In this document: positions 9,131-17,288 of the stretch, piece after piece
How positions within the stretch are numbered: position 1 is the stretch's first letter
Layout of the letters: every line of letters begins with the position of its first letter
Assembly (NCBI GenBank): GCA_029960065.1
Contig: JASCOF010000001.1
Location: forward strand, 1,390,788 to 1,454,787
From: Flavobacteriaceae bacterium PS02336
GTDB taxonomy: Bacteria; Bacteroidota; Bacteroidia; Flavobacteriales; Flavobacteriaceae
Length of the DNA stretch: 64,000 nt
Reading direction: 5' to 3'
Notes under the pieces: generated by a model
Database searches by the model: none
Seen by the model: the letters and a program-made list of their open reading frames with translations, nothing else
What the model was told of the DNA's origin: nothing
Translations under genes and position numbers: made by a program

Positions 9131-9176
9131 CAAAATTAGTACAGATAATAACATTTTATAAAAGTTATCATGTTAC
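9131..9176 (-). promoter_or_regulatory. Putative promoter and operator of dinB-dnaE
   Basis: On the minus strand TAATTTTG (9138 down to 9131) matches the Bacteroidota -7 element TAnnTTTG, 24 bases before the dinB ATG. Just upstream, 9139..9152 and 9164..9176 form an imperfect inverted repeat (arms containing GATAATAAC and GTTATC, GTAC and GTTAC). That placement suits repressor binding. No clear -33 TTG is seen, and the repressor is unknown. Confidence 0.35.
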
Positions 9177-9540
9177 AAATAGCAACAATTTTAAAAAAGC
9201 CTTATTTTTCAGCAGGTATTCATAAAAGAAAAAAGAGGCCGGAAAGGCTTTATTCAGAATTTACGGCATAGGGAATTCTGAAAAGAATGCTGTTTTTATT
9301 TTTAAAAGGATTAAATGACTTTAAAAAAAAACGTTATAAAGTGTTATTGCTTCTATAATTTTCAATCTTTTGCTTCAATTGCTGAAAATTATGCAGGTAA
9401 ATTCCGTATATTTAAGGTCTGTTAACCGCTAAACGGATATAATTCGATTATTTATCGATTTTCAATTCTTACGTACCTGATATGTATTTTTTGCAGATTC
9501 TTAGATTCTTGTCTTCTGCAGCAGCATAAAGCATGAAACC
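9177..9540. other. Intergenic gap, AT-rich
   Basis: Divergent spacer between dinB (minus) and the response regulator gene (plus). It is AT-rich with runs of A and T. I see no gene, tRNA or strong hairpin; the imperfect repeat around CGATTATTTATCG at about 9445..9458 is the only symmetry noted. Confidence 0.4.
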
Positions 9541-9990
9541 ATGTCGCAAATATATAATTCCAAAAAGATTATCTATCTGGCAGATGACGATGAGGACGAC
9601 AGGCTGCTGTTCCTCGATGCCGTTCAGGAGCTCAGCCTTCCAGTGACTGTCAATACAGCCGAAGACGGGCAGCAGCTTCTGAGTGCCCTTAATCAGGCGG
9701 TCGAAGGTCTTCCTGAAATTATTTTTCTGGACATCAACATGCCCGTTAAAAACGGTTTCGAATGCCTTGAGGAAATACGGCGGGGAACGCTGCCGTTCAG
9801 CGGCGTAAAAGTGATTATGCTTTCCACCAGCAGCAATGCTGAAAACATAAACCGCTCCTATGATCTGGGAGCCGATTATTATGCCGTGAAGCCTAGCACA
9901 TTCAAGGCCCTTAAAGATCTTCTGCAGAGCATAATGGAAATGGACTGGAGCATTGCGGGAAGAAACAAAGCAGAATTCCTTCTGGTTTGA
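9541..9990 (+). CDS. Single-domain response regulator (CheY-like)
   Basis: A 149-aa receiver domain with no output domain. The acidic pocket DDDEDD is at 15-20, the phosphoacceptor is Asp64 in FLDINMP, the conserved Ser/Thr is in MLSTSSNAENI and the lysine is in YAVKPS near residue 120. This single-domain subtype, with DDDEDD and long spacing before the aspartate, is common in Bacteroidota as a phosphorelay intermediate. No histidine kinase is adjacent, so its partner must be elsewhere. It ends at a bidirectional terminator shared with the convergent gene at 10067. Confidence 0.88.
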   Translation: MSQIYNSKKIIYLADDDEDDRLLFLDAVQELSLPVTVNTAEDGQQLLSALNQAVEGLPEIIFLDINMPVKNGFECLEEIRRGTLPFSGVKVIMLSTSSNAENINRSYDLGADYYAVKPSTFKALKDLLQSIMEMDWSIAGRNKAEFLLV

Positions 9991-10013
9991 GAAGGAGTCG
10001 ATCATAAAAAAAT

Positions 10014-10043
10014 ACAGCCCTGCAGTTCACACTTCAGGGCTGT
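10014..10043. terminator. Bidirectional rho-independent terminator
   Basis: A perfect 9-bp stem ACAGCCCTG / CAGGGCTGT with a 12-base loop. A-rich sequence lies on the left and TTATTTTAT on the right. It sits between the convergent response regulator and the 97-aa gene, so it can serve both. Confidence 0.8.
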
Positions 10044-10066
10044 TATTTTATAAATGAAAGCCGATT

Positions 10067-10360
10067 TTAAACAGCGGCTTCTTCTGAAAGCGCCTGATCA
10101 GAGGCATTTTCCTGAATATTATTCGCAGCTGCTTCCCGTGCCGGAGCCTGCAGCGCGGCAGTCTTTTTAATTAGAATATAAAAATCCCTGAGATGCCACC
10201 ATGCCGGGCAGCGGTCCACAGGTCCGCTGAAGTTTCTGATGGTGCTGTAGCAGCTCCTGAGAAAAACCTGCGTATCGGTAATATTTGCCCATTCAGTCAG
10301 TCTTACTTCCTTCGGCGGTGGATTGCTTTCAAAATAGCGTTTTATTTCTTCGTGGTTCAT
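10067..10360 (-). CDS. DUF6965-like small protein
   Basis: A 97-aa protein beginning MNHEEIKRYFESNPPPKEVR, followed by LTEWANITDTQVFLRSCYS and WWHLRDFYIL. This pattern (short N-terminal helix, proline turn, D-x-F helix, repeated small helices) resembles the DUF6965 family, which is common in Bacteroidota accessory regions; the assignment is from memory of the family pattern. The C-terminal 30 residues are low-complexity, alanine- and glutamate-rich. No catalytic motif is visible. Confidence 0.55.
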   Translation of the reverse strand: MNHEEIKRYFESNPPPKEVRLTEWANITDTQVFLRSCYSTIRNFSGPVDRCPAWWHLRDFYILIKKTAALQAPAREAAANNIQENASDQALSEEAAV

Positions 10361-10729
10361 GCCGCAAATTTAGGCAAAAAGCCCCGCTCATCCAAGGGCA
10401 GAAAAGAAACATGGCGCTTGATATGCTGCGGATTCATCCGGTTTTCCAGCAACGTTTTGATAGCCAATTGCATGCGGTTTGCTAAAAGTCGGCCCCATTT
10501 TAATGCCTTAAGAATATTTCTTTAAGACCTAGCAGTGAGGAGGCAGAAGAATACTTATAGGAAAAATAGACCATTTTTTATAAATAATGGATGAATTTTC
10601 ATAATAATCACTCAATACATTTGATCTAATTTGGCACTTTGAAAATGTACCGCAGACTCAGCCATTTTCTGCAAGAAGCAAAATTGCTCAGAATTTAAAG
10701 GAATATGCTGTACAGCAAAAGTATTGGAC
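10361..10729. other. Intergenic gap with 12-bp palindrome
   Basis: No gene is seen. A perfect palindrome TGCTGTACAGCA lies at 10706..10717, 12 bases before the ATG of the MauE-like gene, where it could be an operator or block translation. The rest is AT-rich spacer between divergent genes. Confidence 0.4.
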
Positions 10730-12244
10730 ATGAAAATATCAGATTCTCTTAAAGGTATTATAGTTGAAACGATCTGCCTGCTTTATATACTTCTTTTTGT
10801 GTATGCGGCCTTGAGCAAGCTGCTGGATTTTGAAAATTTCCAAGTTCAAATCGGTCAATCGCCTTTGATAAGTGCACATGCATCGTGGATAGGTTATGCT
10901 GTTCCAATAGTGGAATTAATTGCAGTGGTGATGTTAACAGTATCTCGATTAAGAAAAGCTGCTTTAAGACTATCACTGGCGCTTATGACCACGTTCACCG
11001 CTTATATATTTATAGTGCTGCACTACAGTTCATTTGTACCATGCTCATGCGGAGGGATATTAGAAAAAATGAGCTGGAATGTCCATCTGATTTTTAATAT
11101 AGTGTTTATTTTATTGGCAATAGTGGCGATGCTGCTTCATGAAAAACTGGATCAGCAAATTTCTAACCGGGATTACAGCCGTAGTTTGAAATGGATTGCT
11201 GGCATTATTGCATCAGGAACCGCAATAGTAATTTTTTTATTTATCTGGTCAGAACAGATGATGCATTATGAAAATCCTTTTATTAGGCGTTACCCGCGCC
11301 ATGCGGTAATGTTTAATAGCAAATTGGACTTAAAATTTAACTCTTATTATTTTGCAGGGATTACTAATGGACGTATTTATCTGGGCAATTCTACAGCACC
11401 GCTTCAGCTTTTATCTGCAGATACAAACTTGAAAAATAAAAAGGTTGAACGGATCATATTCACTGAAAAAAATGTACTATTTCAAAGGCCATTAATAAGG
11501 GTTATGGATCAATGCCTTTATTTGATAGACGGTTCTGTTCCAGCAGTTTTCAACGGAAGCTTAAAAGACTTGAACGTACCTAAAAAATTCAATGGGCTGC
11601 CTTATTTTGATCAGGCAGAACCTTTGGACAGCAGCAGAATAGTGCTTCGATCAAACAAGGGAAAGGATCTTGCCAACATCATTGGGGTCTTTGATAATGA
11701 AAAGTCCAAGTCAAACTATAATCCAAAGTTGCTGCAAAAGCAAATCGACGGTGTTTTTGATACGGATGGTAGGCTTTTGTATGACGAAACCAGCCAAAAA
11801 ATAGTGTACGTCTATTTTTACCGCAATCAGTTTATCACTGCGGGAAAAAATGCTGAACTGATTTCTCGGATTCATACCATCGATACCACAAGCCATGCAA
11901 AGTTAAAAGTTTCTTATCTGAAAAATAGCACGGAAAGAAAAATGTCAGCTCCTCCTTATATAGTGAATGCGGGTGCAGCCGTGCATAATAATCTTGTTTT
12001 CATTTATTCGAAAATCAAAGGGAGATTTCAGGATGAAAAGACCTGGGATCAGGCTTTTATAATTGATGTTTATGACGTTAATAAACAGTCTTATTTAATG
12101 AGTTTTCCAATTTACAAGATCAAAAATGAAAAGCTAAAAAGCATTATGGTAACTAAAAACCAGTTGTATGCTATTATAGGCAGTTCGTTAGTGCTTTATG
12201 ACTTAAAGACAATTCTTAAAAAAGAAATTAAAAGTGCTGAATAA
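10730..12244 (+). CDS. MauE/DoxX-like membrane protein with large C-terminal extracytoplasmic domain
   Basis: Residues about 10-150 form four membrane helices (LLYILLFVYAALSKLLDF, a second near VPIVELIAVVMLTV and so on) with the motif FVPCSCGGILEKMSWNVHL, typical of the MauE-like proteins of Bacteroidota. A fifth helix near 160-180 leads to about 300 beta-rich residues that may fold as a propeller outside the cytoplasm. MauE relatives act in disulfide handling of exported proteins, so the CSC cysteines may be redox-active. The ATG at 10730 is preferred over a TTG at 10724. It is followed 102 bases later by a four-cysteine secreted peptide, which suggests a partner relationship. Confidence 0.75.
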   Translation: MKISDSLKGIIVETICLLYILLFVYAALSKLLDFENFQVQIGQSPLISAHASWIGYAVPIVELIAVVMLTVSRLRKAALRLSLALMTTFTAYIFIVLHYSSFVPCSCGGILEKMSWNVHLIFNIVFILLAIVAMLLHEKLDQQISNRDYSRSLKWIAGIIASGTAIVIFLFIWSEQMMHYENPFIRRYPRHAVMFNSKLDLKFNSYYFAGITNGRIYLGNSTAPLQLLSADTNLKNKKVERIIFTEKNVLFQRPLIRVMDQCLYLIDGSVPAVFNGSLKDLNVPKKFNGLPYFDQAEPLDSSRIVLRSNKGKDLANIIGVFDNEKSKSNYNPKLLQKQIDGVFDTDGRLLYDETSQKIVYVYFYRNQFITAGKNAELISRIHTIDTTSHAKLKVSYLKNSTERKMSAPPYIVNAGAAVHNNLVFIYSKIKGRFQDEKTWDQAFIIDVYDVNKQSYLMSFPIYKIKNEKLKSIMVTKNQLYAIIGSSLVLYDLKTILKKEIKSAE

Positions 12245-12346
12245 AATAAAAGTCAGCCATTATGATATACCGGCCGGTATCAGGATATAAAGATCGAACA
12301 CCTGTAGAAAAAAGTAGATCAGAGTTTTAATTTAATATTTATTATT

Positions 12347-12622
12347 ATGAAAACGCAATTTTTAAAAAACGTTATTCCATTTGGTGTGATAGCACTTGGG
12401 CTTTCAGGAGCCTTTGTAACTACTTCAATGCAAAAAGCTTCGGCGGCTTCCCTTCAGATAGGTTATCAGCTGGATGCTTTTGGTGAATGCAGCAATAACA
12501 CTGCTAACTGTGAGACCGAGGAAAATCAATTTGTCTGCCGAATCAATGGGACAACAGGAGCACAGGCCTGGGGAAAAGACAACAATGGAGACTGTGTGGT
12601 GAAACTTTACCGTCCCGAATAA
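12347..12622 (+). CDS. DUF6520-like secreted cysteine peptide, 91 aa
   Basis: Starts MKTQFLKNVIPFGVIALG, a signal-type N-terminus characteristic of the DUF6520 family of small exported Bacteroidota proteins, with a likely signal peptidase site after KASA (about residue 34). The mature part of about 57 residues has four cysteines (ECSN, NCET, VCRI, DCVV), suited to two disulfide bonds. It follows the MauE-like gene on the same strand and is closed by a strong terminator, so the two form a compact unit. Its role is unknown; a folded extracellular peptide is inferred. Confidence 0.75.
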   Translation: MKTQFLKNVIPFGVIALGLSGAFVTTSMQKASAASLQIGYQLDAFGECSNNTANCETEENQFVCRINGTTGAQAWGKDNNGDCVVKLYRPE

Positions 12623-12649
12623 TCAAATTGAATTATTAACCATATAAGG

Positions 12650-12678
12650 ATGCCGTTCCAGTGGAACGGCATTTTTTA
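12650..12678 (+). terminator. Strong rho-independent terminator
   Basis: Perfect 10-bp stem: ATGCCGTTCC, loop AGT, GGAACGGCAT, then six T. It ends the MauE/DUF6520 unit 28 bases after the DUF6520 stop codon. Confidence 0.9.
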
Positions 12679-12690
12679 AATTCAGTCAAA

Positions 12691-12918
12691 TTAGAGTGTC
12701 CCTGCACGAATCCACTCAGCATCTTTTTGATCCTTCAGATAATAATCAAACCATTGCAGAAGGCGGATGGATAGATCTTTCTGATTCACTGGTTCCAGAA
12801 GGGTATGGTCTTCTCCGGGATACTGAAGAAAAATGCATTTCTTGCCCAGCCTGCGGAGTGCCAAGTAGTATTCCATACTTTGGAAAGGATCCACCTGAGT
12901 GTCTTCTTTTCCGGGCGG
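12691..12918 (-). pseudogene. C-terminal remnant of an S9-family prolyl oligopeptidase-like peptidase
   Basis: On the minus strand the frame reads GKEDTQVDPFQSMEYYLALR, then YPGEDHTLLEPVNQK, then WFDYYLKDQKDAEWIRAG and a stop at 12691. This is the end of the S9 alpha/beta-hydrolase domain: the DTQVDP strand with the catalytic-type Asp and EDH with the catalytic His. Only about 73 codons survive. The frame meets TGA at 12925..12927 and the sequence beyond 12918 belongs to traG on the other strand. The catalytic Ser and everything N-terminal are missing, so this is a dead fragment marking a recombination junction. Confidence 0.75.
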
Positions 12919-13370
12919 ACTATATCAAGTACCTTTTTAAAACTGTACGAAAATTCTTCGGAGAAGCAATAGTGGTGACCCAGGAAGTTGACGATATCAT
13001 AAAATCGCCAATTGTCAAGGAAAGCATCATCAATAATTCCGACTGCAAAATCCTGCTGGACCAGCGCAAATACATGAACAAGTTTGATGACATTCAGGCC
13101 ATGCTTGGCCTTACCGACAAGGAAAAAGCGCAGGTGCTTTCCATCAATATGGACAACAGCGCCACCAGACTATACAAGGAGGTTTGGATAGGTCTCGGGG
13201 GCTCGCACTCTGCGGTCTATGCCACCGAGGTGAGCCTGGAGGAATATCTGGCCTACACGACCGAAGAAATCGAGAAGATGGAGGTCATGCAGGCAGCCGC
13301 AGAACTGGACGGAAACGTGGAGCTCGCCATCAAGAAGATTGCCATGCTTAGGCGTGAGAAAGAAAAGTAA
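12919..13370 (+). pseudogene. traG: C-terminal remnant of conjugation ATPase TraG (VirB4-like)
   Basis: The last 150 codons match the C-terminus of Bacteroides-type TraG, the VirB4-like ATPase of the mating apparatus: DYIKYLFKTVRKFFGEA, then QEVDDIIKSPIVKESIINNS, then DCKILLDQRKYMNKFD and the ELDGNVELAIKKIAMLRR tail. The Walker A and B regions and some 600-700 upstream residues are absent. An open frame runs on leftward to 12696 only by reading antisense through the S9 fragment, so a protein, if made, would be a chimera. It sits 29 bases before traI, as intact traG does in conjugative transposons. Confidence 0.8.
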
Positions 13371-13399
13371 AATATATAGTAATCTAAAATCAGATAAAA

Positions 13400-14032
13400 A
13401 TGAAAAAATATCTATCAATGGTTTATGCGGCGCTGATGCTTGCCGCAGCACCCTACGCAAATGCGCAGTTTGTGGTAACCGATCCGGCCAATCTGGCTTC
13501 TGGCATACTCAACAGTGCCAATGAAATCATACAGACCTCCTCCACGGTTTCCAATGTCGTCAAAAACTTCAAGGAAGTGCAGAAGGTCTACAATCAGGGA
13601 AAGGAATACTACGACAAGCTCCAGGCGGTCAACAACCTTGTGAAGGATGCGAGAAAGGTCCAGCAGACCGTTCTTCTGGTGGGCGATGTATCGCAGATCT
13701 ACGTGCAGAATTTCGGGAAGATGATCAATGATCCCAACTTTACGCCCCAGGAGCTCATAGCCATCGGCAACGGCTATGCGGCGCTGCTGGGTGAGAGCAC
13801 CGAACTGCTGAAAGAGCTTAAGCAGATCGTCAGCACCTCAAGCCTGTCGCTCAATGATAAGGAGCGCATGGATCTGATCAGCCGCATCTACAAGGAGGTG
13901 AAGGAGTACCACAGTCTGGTTAGGTACTATACCAACAAGAACATATCGGTGAGCTATCTCAGGGCAAGAAAGAAAAACGACGCCAAAAGCGTGCTTGATC
14001 TGTACGGAAACTCCAGCCAAAAGTACTGGTAG
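13400..14032 (+). CDS. traI: Conjugative transposon protein TraI (DUF4141, TrbJ-like)
   Basis: A 210-aa exported protein. Signal peptide residues 1-22 end in PYANA before QFVVTDPANLASGILNSANE, the hallmark start of the DUF4141 family. The rest is a long helical bundle, with NVVKNFKEVQKVYNQGKEYY as a likely coiled segment, resembling TrbJ/VirB5-like minor pilus components. In CTnDOT-type elements traI lies between traG and traJ; the same order is kept here, with traJ beginning 3 bases after the stop. The gene is intact although the operon has lost its upstream part. Confidence 0.88.
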   Translation: MKKYLSMVYAALMLAAAPYANAQFVVTDPANLASGILNSANEIIQTSSTVSNVVKNFKEVQKVYNQGKEYYDKLQAVNNLVKDARKVQQTVLLVGDVSQIYVQNFGKMINDPNFTPQELIAIGNGYAALLGESTELLKELKQIVSTSSLSLNDKERMDLISRIYKEVKEYHSLVRYYTNKNISVSYLRARKKNDAKSVLDLYGNSSQKYW

Positions 14033-14034
14033 GC

Positions 14035-15033
14035 ATGGAGTTCAATAATCTCCATGAGGTGCTGCGCTCGCTTTACGATGACATGATGCCTCTTGCGGGG
14101 GACATGGCGGCCGTGGCCAAGGGGCTGGCGGGACTCGGAGCCCTGTTCTACGTGGCGCTGCATGTCTGGCAGGCGCTTGCAAGGGCGGAACCCATTGATG
14201 CCTATCCGATGCTGCGTCCCTTCGCACTCGGCCTGTGCATCATGTTTTTCCCGACCATCGTTCTGGGAAGCATCAATGCGGTGCTGAGCCCGATAGTCAG
14301 CGGAACGCACGGAATGCTGCAGGGACAGGTTCTTGACCTGAACAGGCTGCAGCAGCAGAAGGACCAGCTGGAATATGAGGCAATGGTTCGAAATCCGGAA
14401 ACTTCGTATATGGCCTCCGACGAGGAGTTCGACAAAAAACTCGATGAGCTGGGATGGTCGCCCACGGATATCGGAACCATGGCGGGGATGTATATGGACA
14501 GGCAGGCCTATCAGATGGAAAAGATGATAAAGCAGTGGTTCCGGAACTTTCTGGAGGTTCTTTTCCAGGCGGCGGCTCTGGTTATCGATACCATCCGGAC
14601 TTTTTTCCTAATTGTGCTTTCCATTCTTGGCCCCATAGCTTTTGCCATATCGGTCTGGGACGGTTTCCAGTCGACGCTAACCCAGTGGATCACCAGATAT
14701 GTGAGCGTCTACCTCTGGCTGCCCGTAGCGGATCTTTTCAGTTCCATGCTGGCGCGCCTCCAGTCGCTGATCATTGAAAGGGACATCGAGATGCTTTCGG
14801 ACCCGTCCTTCATACCCGACACTTCCAACACCGTTTACGTGATTTTCATGATCATAGGCATTGTGGGCTATTTCACGGTGCCGACGGTGACGGGCTGGAT
14901 CATCCAGGCTGGAGGCGGAGGCAATTTCATGCGCAATGTGAGCCAGACGGCCATGAAAGCCGGCAACATCGCCGGAGCCGGGGCCGGTTCCACTGCAGGA
15001 AATATAGCAGGAAGGCTGGTCAGCAAATCTTAA
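14035..15033 (+). CDS. traJ: Conjugative transposon membrane protein TraJ (VirB6/TrbL-like)
   Basis: A 332-aa polytopic inner-membrane protein. Hydrophobic segments lie at about 28-46, 60-85, 175-215, 220-240 and 275-300, and the tail is glycine- and alanine-rich (GAGAGSTAGNIAGRL). The sequence around LRSLYDDMMPLAGDMA and RPFALGLCIMFFPTIVLG is typical of Bacteroides TraJ, the equivalent of VirB6/TrbL at the base of the type IV secretion channel. It is 3 bases from traI and 21 from traK, within one operon. Confidence 0.88.
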   Translation: MEFNNLHEVLRSLYDDMMPLAGDMAAVAKGLAGLGALFYVALHVWQALARAEPIDAYPMLRPFALGLCIMFFPTIVLGSINAVLSPIVSGTHGMLQGQVLDLNRLQQQKDQLEYEAMVRNPETSYMASDEEFDKKLDELGWSPTDIGTMAGMYMDRQAYQMEKMIKQWFRNFLEVLFQAAALVIDTIRTFFLIVLSILGPIAFAISVWDGFQSTLTQWITRYVSVYLWLPVADLFSSMLARLQSLIIERDIEMLSDPSFIPDTSNTVYVIFMIIGIVGYFTVPTVTGWIIQAGGGGNFMRNVSQTAMKAGNIAGAGAGSTAGNIAGRLVSKS

Positions 15034-15053
15034 TAACCGATAAAACTACAAAA

Positions 15054-15677
15054 ATGGAATTCAAGACTTTAAGAAACATAGAAAACAGTTTCAGGCAGAT
15101 CAGGCTCTACGCGATTGTCTTTGCGCTTCTCTGCACGGGAATCACGGGATCCGCCCTTTGGTGGTCCTACCGTTTTGCCGACCTGCAGCGAGAGAAGATC
15201 TACGTGCTGGACAACGGGAAATCCCTGATGCTGGCACTCTCGCAGGATGCATCGGTCAACAGGCCCGTCGAGGCCAGGGAGCATGTGAGGCGTTTCCACG
15301 AACTCTTCTTTACGCTCGCCCCCGACAAATATGCCATTGAAAGCAATATGAAGCGCGCCTTCAGCCTTGCCGACAAAAGTGCTTTCGACTATTACAAAGA
15401 CCTGTCAGAGAAAGGATATTACAACCGCATCATATCGGGCAATGTGCAGCAGCGCATCGAGATTGACAGTGTCGTGTGCAGTTTCGAATCCTATCCATAC
15501 CCGGTCAGATCCTATGCGAGGGAATTCATCATCCGATCCAGCAATGTGACCCAGCGAAGCCTTGTGACCAGCTGTCTTCTGGTAAACTCGGTGCGCTCAG
15601 ACAGCAATCCTCAGGGCTTCAATATTGAAAAATTTGCGGTGGTTGAGAATAAGGACATCGAAGTTATTGATCGCTGA
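15054..15677 (+). CDS. traK: Conjugative transposon protein TraK (VirB8/TrbF-like)
   Basis: A 207-aa protein starting MEFKTLRNIENSFRQIRLYA, the conserved TraK opening, with one membrane helix at about 17-38 and a periplasmic domain resembling VirB8/TrbF. Conserved stretches include REHVRRFHELFFTLAPD and SDSNPQGFNIEKF. VirB8-type proteins form the periplasmic scaffold of the type IV secretion channel. It lies between traJ and traL in canonical order and at normal length. Confidence 0.88.
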   Translation: MEFKTLRNIENSFRQIRLYAIVFALLCTGITGSALWWSYRFADLQREKIYVLDNGKSLMLALSQDASVNRPVEAREHVRRFHELFFTLAPDKYAIESNMKRAFSLADKSAFDYYKDLSEKGYYNRIISGNVQQRIEIDSVVCSFESYPYPVRSYAREFIIRSSNVTQRSLVTSCLLVNSVRSDSNPQGFNIEKFAVVENKDIEVIDR

Positions 15678-15686
15678 AGAAACAAT

Positions 15687-15938
15687 ATGAAAAAGATCTT
15701 AAGAAATCTGGATAGGTGGACGGGGGCTCTTGACAGGAGATGGGACAGGATGCCTCTGGAAAAGCAGCACCGGTTCATAAGGCTGTTTTTTTGGGGCTAT
15801 GTCCTGCTGACCGCAGCAGTGATAACCAAGGTGTGGCGGGAAAGGTCAGAGAACTGCCGCATAATGGTTACCGGACATATAGATAATCCAATGGATAGGG
15901 ACAAAAAAGACTGCTATCCGGCAGTTCAACCAAAATGA
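15687..15938 (+). CDS. traL: Conjugative transposon protein TraL
   Basis: A small 83-aa protein with a basic N-terminal helix (RNLDRWTGALDRRWDRM) and a single membrane segment near 30-47 (FIRLFFWGYVLLTAAVI). Size, topology and position between traK and traM identify it as TraL of Bacteroides conjugative transposons. Its TGA stop overlaps the ATG of traM (ATGA at 15935..15938), which indicates translational coupling. Confidence 0.8.
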   Translation: MKKILRNLDRWTGALDRRWDRMPLEKQHRFIRLFFWGYVLLTAAVITKVWRERSENCRIMVTGHIDNPMDRDKKDCYPAVQPK

Positions 15939-17269
15939 AAAAAGAAAGGAAATTTATGAAAACAAAGGAAAAAAAAGCGGGTGTCATGATTAGGGAATCG
16001 GCTTCGGAAAATCAAACGGATCGTGACGATTGGAAAACCGGCAGGCTGGAGAGGCTGAAGAAACCTCTGATATTCGGTCTGATGGGCATCGTCTGTGCGG
16101 GATGCCTCTACCTGATTTTCAGGCCTTCTTCCGACAGCGGAAAAAAGCAGGATATTGGGCTCAACAGCATCGTTCCGCAGGCCGCGGACAATGAAATGCA
16201 GGGCGACAAGGCGAAAGCGTACGAGCAGGAGTTGCTTGAGCAGAAGCAGGAGCAGAAGCGCAATGCGCTTACCACGCTGGCCGATTACTGGAAGCAGGAC
16301 AGCGTAACGGGAAATGAACAACCCGCAGCTGAACATCCAGTGCTGCCGGGAAGACTTGAATCCAGAGAATCAAATTCGGGACTCAGCACGTACCGAAATG
16401 CGCAGAAAGAACTTGGAAGCTTTTACAAGGACAGCGGCGGAGAGGCCGATATGCTCCGCAGGGAGGTTGCGGAGCTCAAATCTGAGCTTGCCCAGAGGGA
16501 TGCTGCGCCGTCGGTGACGGTCGACGGACAGCTGGCGCTTATGGAAAAGTCGTATCAGATGGCCGCCAAGTACCTGCCTTCGGCACCTGCTGCCCAGCAG
16601 CTGCAGAGAGCTGACTCGTCTGGACTTGCAAATAGGCCATCCAATGCAGATGCGCCATATTTTGCAGGAGCTGCGCCTCAGAGGAAAACTACCGTATCAG
16701 TTCTTCGCCCTACTTCGGAAGCTGGTGCGGATGGCGTGCGGCTGAATGCCCGATCTTTTTACACGGCGGATGCCAAAGAGCGGGAGGTTCCTGTCAGGAA
16801 CAGCATCAAGGCCTGCGTGGACCAGACGCAGACGGTAATAGACGGGAGCGCCGTGAAGGTTCGTCTTTTGGAGGATGCCGGCTTAGCAGATGGCACTCTC
16901 GTAAAGGGAACGGTGCTTACGTCCACGGCCAGGATGCAGAACGGACGCCTTCACCTCAAGATCAGCTCCATGGTGCTGAACGGCACCATTACGGCTGTGG
17001 ATATAAACGTTTTCGACCTGGACGGGCAGCAGGGGCTTGCGGTGCCGTTTTCGCAGGAGAGAACGGCTGCCGGGCAGATGGCGGGCAATATGGGACAGCA
17101 GTCCGCAACGAGCCTGATGCTTACCCAGTCGGCAGGACAGCAGGTTGCCGCCGATCTGAGCAGGGGCGTCCTGCAGGGGATTTCCGGCTATTTCTCCAAA
17201 AAGGTAAAGACGCCCAAGGTTATGCTTAAGGCTGGGTACCAGCTTTTTCTGGTTTCGAAAAAACAATAG
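15935..17269 (+). CDS. traM: Conjugative transposon protein TraM (VirB10/TrbI-like)
   Basis: A 444-aa protein with a charged cytosolic start, one membrane helix at about 48-66 (LIFGLMGIVCAGCLYLIF), a long glutamine/glutamate-rich coiled linker (about 90-200) and a C-terminal beta-domain: IKACVDQTQTVIDGSAVKVR, GTLVKGTVLTSTARM and QGISGYFSKKVKTPKVMLK. This architecture is that of TraM, the VirB10/TrbI-like protein that spans the periplasm. It overlaps traL by 4 bases and precedes traN by 19 bases. It appears intact. Confidence 0.88.
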   Translation: MKKERKFMKTKEKKAGVMIRESASENQTDRDDWKTGRLERLKKPLIFGLMGIVCAGCLYLIFRPSSDSGKKQDIGLNSIVPQAADNEMQGDKAKAYEQELLEQKQEQKRNALTTLADYWKQDSVTGNEQPAAEHPVLPGRLESRESNSGLSTYRNAQKELGSFYKDSGGEADMLRREVAELKSELAQRDAAPSVTVDGQLALMEKSYQMAAKYLPSAPAAQQLQRADSSGLANRPSNADAPYFAGAAPQRKTTVSVLRPTSEAGADGVRLNARSFYTADAKEREVPVRNSIKACVDQTQTVIDGSAVKVRLLEDAGLADGTLVKGTVLTSTARMQNGRLHLKISSMVLNGTITAVDINVFDLDGQQGLAVPFSQERTAAGQMAGNMGQQSATSLMLTQSAGQQVAADLSRGVLQGISGYFSKKVKTPKVMLKAGYQLFLVSKKQ

Positions 17270-17288
17270 CAATCAAAAGAATATAAGG

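Noticed and set aside
9469..10005. Minus-strand open frame of 178 codons
   Set aside because: Antisense to the response regulator with complete receiver motifs.
12696..12918. N-terminal part of the open frame that ends as TraG
   Set aside because: It reads antisense through the S9 peptidase remnant; the GTG start and sequence have no TraG likeness.
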